From: Actinomycetes bacterium
GTDB taxonomy: Bacteria > Actinomycetota > Acidimicrobiia > Acidimicrobiales > Microtrichaceae
Assembly: GCA_023392475.1 (NCBI GenBank)
Contig: JAEVZA010000196.1
Location: 1-18,516 of the forward strand
Direction of reading: 5' to 3'
DNA: 18,516 nt
The position numbers and the translations under genes were made by a program. Each line of letters begins with the position of its first letter. Position 1 is the stretch's first letter. This document shows positions 1-7,610 of the stretch, piece by piece. The notes beneath the pieces were generated by a model that saw only the letters and a program-made list of their open reading frames with translations, was not told the DNA's origin and ran no database searches.

Positions 1-1641
1 GCCGAGGCCACCGCGCGCCACGCGGTGCGCATCGCCCACGGGACCGACACGGCGACCGAGGCGGAGCGGCTGCTCGTGGAGGTGCTCGTGACCGCGGGGA
101 AGGCGTCCGAGGCGCTGGCCACCGGACGTGCGCTGTCCGCACGCCTGGCCGGGGCGGCGGACGACGACGTGCTGGTCGAGCACCACCTCACGCTGGCACG
201 GGCGGGCGTGATCGCTGGCGAGCTCGACGTCGCCGCGGACGAGGTCGCGGACGCCCGTGCCCGTGCCGGCGACGGAGCCGATCCCCGCCTGGCTGCGCGC
301 GTCGACGTCGTGGCCGCCCACGTCGCGATCGATGCCGGGGACCTCGAGGAGGCCGCCCACCTGGCGGGCCGCGCCCGCGACGCGGCGGAGGCGACCGGGC
401 AGCCCGACGTCCTGTGCGACGCCACGATGCTGCTCGGCCGGGTGGTCCGGGCGCGCGAGTGGTCGGGTTCGATCGAGCTGTTCGAGCAGGCGGCCGACGT
501 CGCCGGGCGCGCCGGGCTGCCGAGCTGGCACCTGCGGGCGCGCCAGGAGCTCGCGTCCTCGTCCTGGGTCACCGGCGACATGGCGCCGCTCGTCGAGCTG
601 CGGGCGACGGCCGCCCGGTACGGGGCGATCACGACCGTCGCGCAGATCGACCTCGCGCTCGCCGACGTCGCGCTCTCCACGTTCGACACCGAGGGGTGCC
701 GTCGGGCGGCGACGGACTGCGCGGTCGTCAGCGAGCGCTACCACCTCGCCGCGGCACCTGTCGCCCACCTCTGGCTCGCGGGTGCCCACGCGCTCGCCGA
801 CGACGACGACGCGATGCGGTCGTCGATCGACGACGCGCTCGCCGCCGACCCCGACGACCCGCGCATCCTCGGTGACCTGTACGGCCGCGTGCTCGTGACC
901 CGGGCGATGGTGCAGGACGACCTCGACGCGATCCCGGCGCTGCTCGAGACGATGGCCGAGCACGTGCGCCGTGCGCCGCCCGGCACCTCCGTCTACCCGG
1001 GCCGGGTGCTGCGCGCGCTGCTGCACGCGATCGCCGGCGACGAACGCCTCGTCGAGTCCCGCGCCGAGGTGGACCTGCTCGCCGGGACCGGCGGGATGCC
1101 GTTCTTCGACCTGTCGCTCGAGGTCGTCGACGCGGTGGCCGCCGGTCGAGCCGGCTCGGTCGACGACGCCGCGGCCGGGTTCGGGCCCGCGTACGAGGCG
1201 CTCGCCGCGTCGTCGCTCGGCGCCGGTCCGGTGCACGCCATGGTCCTCCTGATCGCACCGGCCGCGCACCGCGACGGCTGGGGAGATCCCGCGGCGTGGC
1301 TCCGCGCGTCCGAGGCGTGGTTCGCCGCGCGCGGGCAGGCGCGGATCGCCCGTCGCGCCCGCCGCCTGCTCGGGGACGTCGGCGCACCGATCCCGCGACG
1401 GGGCCGCGGCACGTCCCCCGTCCCGGAGGGGCTGCGGGCCATGGGTGTCACGAGCCGCGAGGTCGACGTGCTGCACCTGGTCGTCGCCGGGCGGACGAAC
1501 CGGGAGATCGCCGAGGAGCTCGTGCTGTCGTCGAAGACGGTGGAGCGGCACCTGTCCAACCTCTTCAACCGGACCGGGGCGACGAACCGCGCCCAGCTCG
1601 CGACGCTCACGGCCGACCACCTCGGGACCCCGGATCCCTAA
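1..1641 (+). CDS. LuxR-family transcriptional regulator, C-terminal part (5' end outside window)
   Basis: The reading frame is open from base 1, so the true start lies upstream; a GTG at 25 is only an internal candidate. About 546 residues are visible. The last 60 or so form a LuxR/GerE-type helix-turn-helix: a TSREVDVLHLVVAGRTN stretch, then REIAEEL, and the recognition helix in SKTVERHLSNLFNRTG. The preceding 480 residues are Ala/Asp/Glu-rich and look all-helical, like the TPR-type sensor region of large LuxR (LAL/STAND) regulators. An NB-ARC or AAA ATPase domain would be expected upstream but is not in the window. It probably acts as a cytoplasmic DNA-binding activator; its ligand cannot be told. 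It ends 53 bp before the MBL gene, which could be a target, but no operator is recognised. Confidence 0.85.
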   Translation, partial: AEATARHAVRIAHGTDTATEAERLLVEVLVTAGKASEALATGRALSARLAGAADDDVLVEHHLTLARAGVIAGELDVAADEVADARARAGDGADPRLAARVDVVAAHVAIDAGDLEEAAHLAGRARDAAEATGQPDVLCDATMLLGRVVRAREWSGSIELFEQAADVAGRAGLPSWHLRARQELASSSWVTGDMAPLVELRATAARYGAITTVAQIDLALADVALSTFDTEGCRRAATDCAVVSERYHLAAAPVAHLWLAGAHALADDDDAMRSSIDDALAADPDDPRILGDLYGRVLVTRAMVQDDLDAIPALLETMAEHVRRAPPGTSVYPGRVLRALLHAIAGDERLVESRAEVDLLAGTGGMPFFDLSLEVVDAVAAGRAGSVDDAAAGFGPAYEALAASSLGAGPVHAMVLLIAPAAHRDGWGDPAAWLRASEAWFAARGQARIARRARRLLGDVGAPIPRRGRGTSPVPEGLRAMGVTSREVDVLHLVVAGRTNREIAEELVLSSKTVERHLSNLFNRTGATNRAQLATLTADHLGTPDP

Positions 1642-1650
1642 TTGGGGGTG

Positions 1651-1675
1651 GGCACCCTGATGTCGTGGGGGTGCC
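1651..1675 (+). terminator. Hairpin after the LuxR gene
   Basis: A perfect 7-bp inverted repeat, GGCACCC and GGGTGCC, encloses an 11-nt loop 10 bp after the LuxR stop and 20 bp before the MBL start. It has no T-tract. It could be a weak terminator, a 5'-leader hairpin or an operator for a regulator such as the preceding LuxR protein; the sequence does not decide. Confidence 0.3.
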
Positions 1676-1694
1676 GGCTGCGCAGGATGGCCAC

Positions 1695-2441
1695 ATGGAA
1701 ACGAACATCCACGAGGTCGCCGAGGGCGTCTACCGCCTCTCGACCGTCGTCCCGGAGGCCGCTCCCGGCGGCTTCACCTTCAACCAGTACCTCATCGACG
1801 CCGACGAGCCGATGCTGTTCCACACCGGGGCCCGGGGTCTGTTCCCCCTGGTCTCCGAGGCGGTCGGCAAGGTCATCGACGTCACGCGGCTGCGCTGGAT
1901 CAGCTTCGGGCACGTGGAGGCCGACGAGTCGGGCTCCACGAACCGGTGGCTGGAAGCGGCGCCCCGGGCCGAGGTCGTGTTCAACCCGCTCGGCTGCATG
2001 GTGTCGGTCGGCGACATGGCCGACCGGCCGCCGCGGCCGAGCGGGGACGAGGCCCTCGACATCGGCGGCCACCGGCTGCGCATCATCCCCACCCCGCACG
2101 TCCCCCACGGCTGGGAGGCTCAGGTGATGTTCGACGAGACGACCGGCACGCTGTTCTGCGGCGACCTGTTCACCCAGGCCGGCGCCGGGCCGGCGCTCGT
2201 CCACGACGCCGACCTGGTCGAGCCCGCCATCGTCGCCGAGGACATCTTCGGGGCCACCGCGATGACCCCGAGCACCGCGCCCACGATCCGCGGGCTCGCC
2301 GAGCTGGACCCCCGGACGCTGGCGCTCATGCACGGGCCCGCCGCCGCCGGCGACGGCGCCCGCGCGCTGCTGGACCTCGCGGACGCGTACGACGCCCGGT
2401 TCCGGGCCCTGACCGAGGAGGCGGCGTGCGCCAGCAGCTGA
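1695..2441 (+). CDS. MBL-fold protein of the oxygen-binding di-iron (flavodiiron-like) type
   Basis: This 248-residue protein covers only the metallo-beta-lactamase-like domain; it has no flavodoxin domain. The metal motif is H73-x-E75-x-D77 in GHVEADESGS, the Glu-containing pattern of flavodiiron (ODP) proteins rather than HxHxDH of hydrolases. Further likely ligands are His135 or His138 (PHVPHGW), Asp157 (FCGDLF) and His213 (MHGP). In classical flavodiiron proteins a His follows the Asp; here it is Glu78, so the second iron site may differ. A role in O2 or NO reduction or sensing is inferred from the family only; an electron donor would have to be supplied in trans. The ATG at 1695 was chosen because the fold starts there and an AGGA lies about 7 bp upstream. 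The SRPBCC gene overlaps its 3' end by 16 bp, so the two are probably cotranslated. Confidence 0.85.
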   Translation: METNIHEVAEGVYRLSTVVPEAAPGGFTFNQYLIDADEPMLFHTGARGLFPLVSEAVGKVIDVTRLRWISFGHVEADESGSTNRWLEAAPRAEVVFNPLGCMVSVGDMADRPPRPSGDEALDIGGHRLRIIPTPHVPHGWEAQVMFDETTGTLFCGDLFTQAGAGPALVHDADLVEPAIVAEDIFGATAMTPSTAPTIRGLAELDPRTLALMHGPAAAGDGARALLDLADAYDARFRALTEEAACASS

Positions 2442-2935
2442 CCACCGACACCGTCGACCGCCACATCGACGCCGCGCCCGAGGCGCTGTACGCGATCGTG
2501 GCGGACGTGACGAGGACACCCGAGCTGACGGACGACATCGTGCGTTGCGAGTGGCTCGACGGCGCCACCGAGGCCGTGGTCGGGGCGCGGTTCCGTGCGG
2601 TCAACCACCAGGGCCGCGGGCCCGACTGGAAGAACTCGCCGGTCATCACCACGGCCACGCCCGGGGTGGAGGTCGCGTGGGCCCGGACCGAGCCGTTCGC
2701 CGGCACGGTCGAGTGGCGCTACCGGTTCGAGCCGGAGGACGGGGGGACGCGCGTCACCGAGTCGTACCGGGTGACCAGGCCGCTCACCGTCGTCGGGTGG
2801 TTCATCATCGGCACGCTCTACGGGCTCAAGGACCGGCAGGGCGACCTGCACCGCAGCATGGTCGCGACGCTCGACCGGTTGGCCGAGGTCGCCGCCGCGA
2901 CCGCCACCCGGGACGCCTCGACGGCCGACGGCTGA
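2426..2935 (+). CDS. SRPBCC (START/polyketide-cyclase-like) family protein
   Basis: A 169-residue soluble protein with the pattern of the SRPBCC helix-grip fold: an opening strand (TVDRHIDAAPEALYAIVADV), a helix carrying the TPEL segment, a run of beta strands with paired aromatic residues (VEVAWARTEPFAGTVEWRY), and a long C-terminal helix that would close a hydrophobic pocket. Such proteins bind or transform small hydrophobic ligands; the ligand is unknown. The GTG start at 2426 lies inside the end of the MBL gene, a 16-bp overlap in another frame, which implies translational coupling. No signal peptide. The C-terminal 20 residues are Ala/Thr-rich and probably disordered. Confidence 0.8.
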   Translation: MRQQLTTDTVDRHIDAAPEALYAIVADVTRTPELTDDIVRCEWLDGATEAVVGARFRAVNHQGRGPDWKNSPVITTATPGVEVAWARTEPFAGTVEWRYRFEPEDGGTRVTESYRVTRPLTVVGWFIIGTLYGLKDRQGDLHRSMVATLDRLAEVAAATATRDASTADG

Positions 2936-2958
2936 GGACCGGCGGGCGGCTGCAGGAC

Positions 2959-3564
2959 GTGCGGGAAGGGATCACGACCTCGGAGGTGGTCGCGGCGCGG
3001 ACCGCGGCCGAGCGGGCGCTCGAGGCCATCAGGCCGTGGGACGACGTGGAGCGGGAGCACCGTGCCGACGCGCTGGCCTGGGTCCGGGGCCCGCAGCCGA
3101 TCTGGCGGACGCGCACGCCGGACGAGCCGCCGAAGCACCTCGTGTCCTACTTCGTCCTCGTGGACCCCTCGGCCCGGCGGTGCCTCCTCGTCGACCACCG
3201 CTCCGCCGGGCTCTGGTTGCCGTCCGGTGGCCACGTCGAGGTCGGCGAGGAGCCGGAGGTGACCGTGTCCCGTGAGCTCGACGAGGAGCTCGGCGTCGAG
3301 CTGCCGCTGCTCGACGGGCTGTCGACCAACCCCCTCTTCGTGACGGTGACCCGGACCGTCGACCCCGTGGCCGGGCACACCGACGTCAGCCTGTGGTTCG
3401 TGTGCCGGGCCGAGGTCGACGTGGCGCTCGCACCCGACCCGGCCGAGTTCCACGGCGTCCGCTGGTGGTCGCTCGACGAGCTCGCGGGGTCGGACGGCAG
3501 GGGCTTCGATCCGCACCTCCCGAGGTTCTCGACGAAGCTGCTCGCGGAGCTGGGCGGGCCCTGA
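2959..3564 (+). CDS. Nudix hydrolase
   Basis: The Nudix box is complete: G-x5-E-x7-RE-L-x-EE-x-G-V, read as GGHVEVGEEPEVTVSRELDEELGVEL around residues 93-118. The REUxEE glutamates bind divalent metal for cleavage of a nucleoside diphosphate linked to another group. The protein is about 201 residues with an N-terminal helical extension of 50-60 residues before the LVSYFVLVD strand, longer than a minimal Nudix domain; a C-terminal HGVRWWSLDEL strand is typical. The substrate cannot be deduced. The start is uncertain: GTG at 2959 follows the SRPBCC stop by 23 bp, while GTG at 2986 is an alternative with a purine-rich GGGAAGGG about 15 bp upstream. It is the last gene of the plus-strand run. Confidence 0.85.
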   Translation: MREGITTSEVVAARTAAERALEAIRPWDDVEREHRADALAWVRGPQPIWRTRTPDEPPKHLVSYFVLVDPSARRCLLVDHRSAGLWLPSGGHVEVGEEPEVTVSRELDEELGVELPLLDGLSTNPLFVTVTRTVDPVAGHTDVSLWFVCRAEVDVALAPDPAEFHGVRWWSLDELAGSDGRGFDPHLPRFSTKLLAELGGP

Positions 3565-3568
3565 CGGT

Positions 3569-3594
3569 CGCCCGGCGCGCGCCGGCGCCGGGCG
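3569..3594. terminator. Bidirectional terminator-like hairpin between convergent genes
   Basis: A perfect 10-bp GC stem, CGCCCGGCGC and GCGCCGGGCG, with a 6-nt loop fills the 30 bp between the stop codons of the Nudix gene (plus) and the TetR gene (minus). There is no U-tract, as is usual for terminator-like hairpins in high-GC actinobacteria. Confidence 0.65.
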
Positions 3595-4191
3595 TCAGTC
3601 GGCGATCGGCCGGACGACGTCGAGGGCGACGTCGGTGAGGCGCGACAGCTCGACCAGGTCGTCCGCCGGACCCGCCATCCACAGGTCGAGGGCCCCGAAC
3701 ACGGCGGCGGCGATCGCACGGGCGACGACGGCCGCCCGCACCGCGTGGTCGCCGTCGCCGTCCCCGCCCGGGCGGGCGAGGAGGTGGGCCTCGATCTCGC
3801 GGGCCAGCTCGATCTCCACCCGGCGCACGTGCGGCTCGATCCGCTCGATCGACGTCACCTGGGAGCGCAGCCGGGCGATCTCCTCCACCACCGCCGGGTC
3901 GTCGGGGAACGAGTCGACGGCGACGCGGACGGAGTCGATCAGCGCCTCGTCGGCCGGCCGCACGGACAGCGCCCGACGGAACCAGTCCAGGCGCGCCTCG
4001 TAGTCGACGAGCAGCACCTCGTACTTGTCGGCGAAGTAGCGGTAGAAGGTCCGCTGCGACACGCCCGCGTCGGCGGCGATGTCCGCGATCGAGGTGTCCT
4101 CGAACCCGTCGCGCACGAAGCGGGCGAACGCCGCGTCGCGCAGCGCGGTGCGCGTCCGCTCGCTCCGCGAGGGCTCGGGAGGTCGCCGCAC
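3595..4191 (-). CDS. TetR-family transcriptional regulator
   Basis: A 198-residue protein with a standard TetR N-terminal helix-turn-helix around residues 10-57: RTALRDAAFARFVRDGFEDT, then SIADIAADAGVSQRTFYRYFADKYEVLL, where TFYRYF is the recognition-helix signature. The remaining 140 residues are the helical ligand-binding and dimerisation domain and are not specific enough to name the ligand. The start is a GTG at 4191. It follows the FAD oxidoreductase by 31 bp on the same strand, so both are probably one transcript, with the regulator controlling its own operon through the paired palindromes at 5788-5821. Confidence 0.9.
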   Translation of the reverse strand: MRRPPEPSRSERTRTALRDAAFARFVRDGFEDTSIADIAADAGVSQRTFYRYFADKYEVLLVDYEARLDWFRRALSVRPADEALIDSVRVAVDSFPDDPAVVEEIARLRSQVTSIERIEPHVRRVEIELAREIEAHLLARPGGDGDGDHAVRAAVVARAIAAAVFGALDLWMAGPADDLVELSRLTDVALDVVRPIAD

Positions 4192-4222
4192 GACGGCGAG
4201 CCTACGTGCCGGCCGGACCGGC

Positions 4223-5776
4223 TCAGCCCGCGTCCAGCACGGCGTGACCGGCGTTGTAGCCCGGGATGAAGGTGACGCCCGGACCGCCGTGGCACCCCGC
4301 GCCGCCCAGGTAGAGGCCGTCGACCGGCAGCTCGACGTCGCGCCAGCCGCGCGGGCCCGGGCGGAACGACCCCATGAGGTCGGGGTGCAGGAGGGCGTGG
4401 GTGAAGTCGCCGCCGGTGCAGCCGAACATGAGCTCGTAGCTGTGCGCGGGGTACGAGATCTGGCGCTCGATGCAGTCGGGGAAGTTCGGAGCGAAGCGGG
4501 AGATGCGCTCGACGATCCGGTCCGCCATCTCGTCCCGGAGCTTCACCCGCTCGGCGTGGTCCGCGCCGATCGGCGCGCAGAACGCGAACGCGCTCGCGGC
4601 GTGCCGGCCCGGCGGGGCGAGGTCCGGATCGAGCATCGACGGGATGCCGAGCGAGACCGGCGGCGCCTCGGGGACGAGCCCGGCGCGGCACGCCTCGAAC
4701 GCACGCTGCTGGGCCTCGGGCGTGCCGAAGAACGTGGTCGTCGCGCGGAGCTGCCCCTCGTTCAGGACCTCGTTCGGCCCCGTGAACTCGGGGAGGTCGC
4801 TGAGCGCGAAGTGCATCTGGAAGTACGCGGCCCGGTGGTCGATGGCGTCGATCCGCTCGACGAGCGACGCCGGCAGCACGTCGGCGCCGAGGAGGCCGAG
4901 GGTCGCCGTCGCGTCGAGGTTCGACACCACCACCGGAGCGGAGATCGTCGTGCCGTCGTCGAGCTCCACGCCGACGACCGCGCCCTGCTCGATCAGGATC
5001 CGCTCGACGCGGGCGTGCAGCCGCAGCTCGCCGCCGCGGGCGAGGAACAGGTCGCGCACGTGGTCCGACATCGCGCCGATCCCGCCACGGACCTTGGACA
5101 TCGACGCGTCGTCGTTCGGCGTCGCGAGCGCCCACGCGAGGCAGGTGGCGCTCCCCGCGTCGAACGGGCCGCGGAACGTCGAGTTGACCGCCAGGAACGC
5201 GAGCAGCCCGCGCACCTGGGCGTGGGCGACGCGGTCGGGCAGGAAGCGGTCGACCACGTCCATCACGCTCCCGAAGAGCATCGTGCGGATCGCCTCCCGC
5301 TCGCGCTCGTCCGTCGCCACGGCGAACATCTCGTCGACCGTCCGCGGCGCCGACCGCACCTCGAACCGTCCGAGCGCCCGGGCCGGCGCGTCGGCCCACG
5401 CCATGATCTCGCCGAGGCCGAGCATCGCCTCCAGCCCGAGCAGGTCGCTCAGGTGGCCGACCAGCTCGTCGGGGTCCGTGTAGAAGAGCATCGGCGGACC
5501 GCCGGCGTCGCTGACGGACCCCGAGCGCACCTCCGGCTCGAAGATCGGGCAGTCGTCGAAGCCGAGCTCGGCGTAGATCTCGTTCGGGACCGGGAACTGG
5601 ACCGACCCGGCGATCTCGAAGCGGTACCCACGGATGAGGTCCGTGGTGGACGCCATCCCGCCGCTGAAGTGGTTCTTCTCGAGGCACAGCACGCGCAGAC
5701 CGCCGCGGGCCATGACAGAGGCGGCGGTCAGGCCGTTGTGGCCGGCGCCGATGACCATCGCGTCGTAGTCGGACAT
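4223..5776 (-). CDS. FAD-dependent NAD(P)/FAD oxidoreductase, phytoene-desaturase/PYROXD2-like
   Basis: The 517-residue protein opens with a Rossmann nucleotide-binding motif, VIGAGHNGLTAASVMARGG at about residues 8-26 with Gly10, Gly12 and Gly15, followed by the acidic end of strand 2 (LEKN). The C-terminal segment GLYLGGAGCHGGPGVTFIPG is the FAD-contact motif of the carotenoid desaturase, retinol saturase and PYROXD2 superfamily. A second dinucleotide-domain strand (APVVVSNLDATATLGLL) lies mid-protein. No genuine carotenoid pathway gene is nearby, so phytoene itself is not a supported substrate; oxidation or saturation of a polyene or lipid is the family-level inference. The ATG at 5776 is fixed by the Rossmann strand beginning at residue 5. 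The gene leads a two-gene operon with the TetR regulator. Confidence 0.88.
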   Translation of the reverse strand: MSDYDAMVIGAGHNGLTAASVMARGGLRVLCLEKNHFSGGMASTTDLIRGYRFEIAGSVQFPVPNEIYAELGFDDCPIFEPEVRSGSVSDAGGPPMLFYTDPDELVGHLSDLLGLEAMLGLGEIMAWADAPARALGRFEVRSAPRTVDEMFAVATDEREREAIRTMLFGSVMDVVDRFLPDRVAHAQVRGLLAFLAVNSTFRGPFDAGSATCLAWALATPNDDASMSKVRGGIGAMSDHVRDLFLARGGELRLHARVERILIEQGAVVGVELDDGTTISAPVVVSNLDATATLGLLGADVLPASLVERIDAIDHRAAYFQMHFALSDLPEFTGPNEVLNEGQLRATTTFFGTPEAQQRAFEACRAGLVPEAPPVSLGIPSMLDPDLAPPGRHAASAFAFCAPIGADHAERVKLRDEMADRIVERISRFAPNFPDCIERQISYPAHSYELMFGCTGGDFTHALLHPDLMGSFRPGPRGWRDVELPVDGLYLGGAGCHGGPGVTFIPGYNAGHAVLDAG

Positions 5777-5787
5777 GGTGGCGAGTC

Positions 5788-5821
5788 TGTCACTTTTGAC
5801 ACTCACCTGTCGGAGATGACA
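5788..5821. promoter_or_regulatory. Paired palindromic operators TGTC-N6-GACA (putative TetR sites)
   Basis: Two 14-bp sites, TGTCACTTTTGACA at 5788-5801 and TGTCGGAGATGACA at 5808-5821, share the frame CTGTC-N5-TGACAC and lie 20 bp apart centre to centre, about two helical turns. They begin 12 bp upstream of the oxidoreductase start. Tandem palindromes on one face of the helix in front of an operon containing its own TetR gene fit autorepression. Assignment to that regulator is an inference from position. Confidence 0.6.
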
Positions 5822-5869
5822 CCGCTGCTCGGCGCCCCGTCGTCGGCGCCCGAGGTTTCTGGGGAACGA

Positions 5870-5896
5870 TGTCGAGATCTCGCACGCGGCTCCGTC
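5870..5896 (+). promoter_or_regulatory. Putative ECF42-type promoter of the DGPF/sigma operon
   Basis: TGTCGA at 5870-5875 and CGTC at 5893-5896 are separated by 17 bp. As I recall the literature, ECF42 sigma factors recognise TGTCGA at -35 and CG(A/T)C at -10. Transcription would start near 5903, giving a leader of about 40 nt with an AGGAG ribosome site at 5932-5936. This fits autoregulation by the sigma factor at 6354. Confidence 0.55.
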
Positions 5897-5944
5897 CCCG
5901 GGGTGCACGCGGCCGACGGTGCCGCCGACACGAGGAGAACCACG

Positions 5945-6352
5945 ATGGCCAAGTACCTGCTGCTCAAGCACTACCGGGGTGCCCCGGCGCCGGCGAACGA
6001 CGTCCCGATGGACCAGTGGGCGCCCGACGAGGTCGACGACCACATCCGCTTCATGCAGGAGTTCGCCGACCGACTCGAGCGGACGGGCGAGTTCGTCGAC
6101 GGCCAGGCGCTGTCGCCCGACGGGATGTGGGTGCGCTCCGACGGCGAGGGTCGCCCGCCCGTGACCGACGGCCCCTTCGCCGAGACGAAGGACCTGATCG
6201 CCGGCTGGATGATCATCGACGTGGACAGCGAGCAGCGAGCGATCGAGCTCGCGGGCGAGCTGTCCGCTGCACCGGGCGCCGGCGGCCGCGCGATCAACGA
6301 GTGGCTCGAGGTCCGGCCCTTCCTGGCCGCGCCACCCACGATGACCGACTGA
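5945..6352 (+). CDS. DGPF/YCII-related domain protein, partner of the ECF42 sigma factor
   Basis: A 135-residue protein starting MAKYLLLKHYRG and carrying the name-giving DGPF motif at residues 75-78 within VTDGPFAETKDLIAGWMII. DGPF proteins are small soluble ferredoxin-like-fold proteins of the YCII superfamily, characteristically encoded beside ECF42 sigma factors; their biochemical role is not settled. ATG 5945 is preceded by AGGAG with 8 bp spacing. The stop is followed after one base by the GTG of the sigma gene, so the pair is one transcript and probably coupled in translation. No anti-sigma factor is encoded nearby, as is normal for this group. Confidence 0.92.
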   Translation: MAKYLLLKHYRGAPAPANDVPMDQWAPDEVDDHIRFMQEFADRLERTGEFVDGQALSPDGMWVRSDGEGRPPVTDGPFAETKDLIAGWMIIDVDSEQRAIELAGELSAAPGAGGRAINEWLEVRPFLAAPPTMTD

Positions 6353-6353
6353 C

Positions 6354-7505
6354 GTGGACGACGTCGGGCTGCGCGAGCTCGTCCCCCAGGTCCTGAGCGT
6401 CCTCGTCCGTCGCGGCGCCGACTTCGCGACGGCCGAGGACGCCGTCCAGGAGGCGCTCGTCCGGGCGCTCTCCGCCTGGGAGGACCGCGAGCCGGCCGAT
6501 CCGAAGGCGTGGCTCGTCACGGTGGCGTGGCGTGCCTTCCTGGACCTGGCGCGGTCCGACACGGCCCGCCGCGGCCGGGAGGTGCGGTACGACACCGAGC
6601 CGCCACCCGGCTCCGTCCCCGACGCCGACGACACGTTGCGGCTCTACTTCCTGTGCGCGCACCCCGACCTGACGTCGTCGTCCGCAGTCGCGCTCACCCT
6701 CCGGGCGGTCGGGGGCCTCTCGACGCGGCAGATCGCGGCCGCGTACCTGGTGCCCGAGGCGACGATGGCGCAGCGCATCAGCCGGGCGAAGCGGGTGGTC
6801 GGCCGTGAGGGCGTCGACCGGCCCGGCGACGTCGGCACCGTGATGCGCGTCCTGTACCTGGTGTTCAACGAGGGCTACTCGGGCGACGTCGACCTCGCCG
6901 CCGAGTCGATCCGGCTCACCCGGCAGCTCGCGGACCTCGTGGACGACCCGGAGGTCCGCGGGCTGCTCGCCCTGATGCTCCTCCACCACGCGCGCCGCGC
7001 CGGTCGCACCGCGCCCGACGGCAGCCTGGTCCCGCTCGCGGAGCAGGACCGGTCGCTGTGGGACTCGGCGCTCATCGAGGAGGGCATCGACGTGGTGCAG
7101 TCGGCACTCGCCGAGGACCGGCTCGGCGAGTTCCAGTCGCAGGCCGCGATCGCCGCGCTGCACGCCGATGCGCGCAGCGTCGACGAGACCGACTGGGTGC
7201 AGATCGTGGAGTGGTACGACGAGCTGCTGGGGTTCGCCGACACGCCCGTCGTTCGGCTCAACCGCGCGGTCGCGGTCGGCGAGGCGGACGGCGCACCGGC
7301 CGGGCTCGCGGCGCTCGCCGAGGTCGACGACGGCGTCCCGCGCCGGGAGGCCGTCGCCGCGCACCTCCACGAGGCGAACGGCGACCTCGAGCTCGCCGCG
7401 CACCTCTACGCGGAGGCGGCTCGCCACGCGCCGAACCTCGCCGAGCGCGAGCACCAGACGCGCCAGGCGGCGCGGGTCAACGAGCTGCTGCGCCGGCGGC
7501 GCTGA
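6354..7505 (+). CDS. RNA polymerase ECF sigma factor, ECF42 group, with C-terminal extension
   Basis: At 383 residues this is about twice the size of a plain ECF sigma factor. Region 2 covers roughly residues 5-75 (TAEDAVQEALVRAL, PKAWLVTVAWRAFLD). Region 4 lies around 105-150 with the helix-turn-helix LSTRQIAAAYLVPEATMAQR. After it comes the extension typical of ECF42, beginning with VLYLVFNEGYSG (about 166-177) and continuing through SALAEDRLGEFQSQAAIAAL and a TPR-like end (LHEANGDLELAAHLYAEAAR). In this group the extension, rather than an anti-sigma factor, is thought to regulate activity. The GTG start at 6354 is 1 bp after the DGPF stop. Likely targets include its own promoter at 5870-5896. 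Confidence 0.93.
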   Translation: MDDVGLRELVPQVLSVLVRRGADFATAEDAVQEALVRALSAWEDREPADPKAWLVTVAWRAFLDLARSDTARRGREVRYDTEPPPGSVPDADDTLRLYFLCAHPDLTSSSAVALTLRAVGGLSTRQIAAAYLVPEATMAQRISRAKRVVGREGVDRPGDVGTVMRVLYLVFNEGYSGDVDLAAESIRLTRQLADLVDDPEVRGLLALMLLHHARRAGRTAPDGSLVPLAEQDRSLWDSALIEEGIDVVQSALAEDRLGEFQSQAAIAALHADARSVDETDWVQIVEWYDELLGFADTPVVRLNRAVAVGEADGAPAGLAALAEVDDGVPRREAVAAHLHEANGDLELAAHLYAEAARHAPNLAEREHQTRQAARVNELLRRRR

Positions 7506-7536
7506 CGGTCGGCACGGGTCCGCGATCCACGGATCG

Positions 7537-7608
7537 ACACCCCAGACCGAAATCCTGTGCACGTGGAGCGCTGAGCGTCACATGCGCACAGGAATTCGGT
7601 GGGGTGGT
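7537..7608. terminator. Long imperfect palindrome between convergent genes
   Basis: The palindrome is centred on base 7573. The outer arms 7546-7560 and 7586-7600 match at 14 of 15 positions (GCACAGGAnTTCGGT). Beyond a 2-nt bulge GGGGTG pairs again, and the inner part pairs through CGCT-G-AGCG plus several further pairs. It lies between the stops of the ECF42 gene (plus) and the Lys-rich unknown gene (minus). It can act as a two-way terminator but is longer than needed, so a REP- or MITE-like element or protein-binding site is also possible. Confidence 0.6.
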
Positions 7609-7610
7609 CG

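Noticed and set aside
1296..1694. In-frame upstream extension of the MBL protein
   Set aside because: It is Arg/Pro-rich out-of-frame translation of the LuxR gene; the MBL fold starts at the ATG at 1695.
4223..5776. Annotation as phytoene desaturase of carotenoid synthesis
   Set aside because: The fold fits the superfamily, but no phytoene synthase, lycopene cyclase or other carotenoid gene is present, so a specific substrate is not supported.
4079..5944. Long plus-strand open frame running through the TetR and oxidoreductase genes into the DGPF gene
   Set aside because: Only the part from 5945 has protein-like character (the DGPF protein); the upstream part is antisense to two well-supported genes and Arg-rich.
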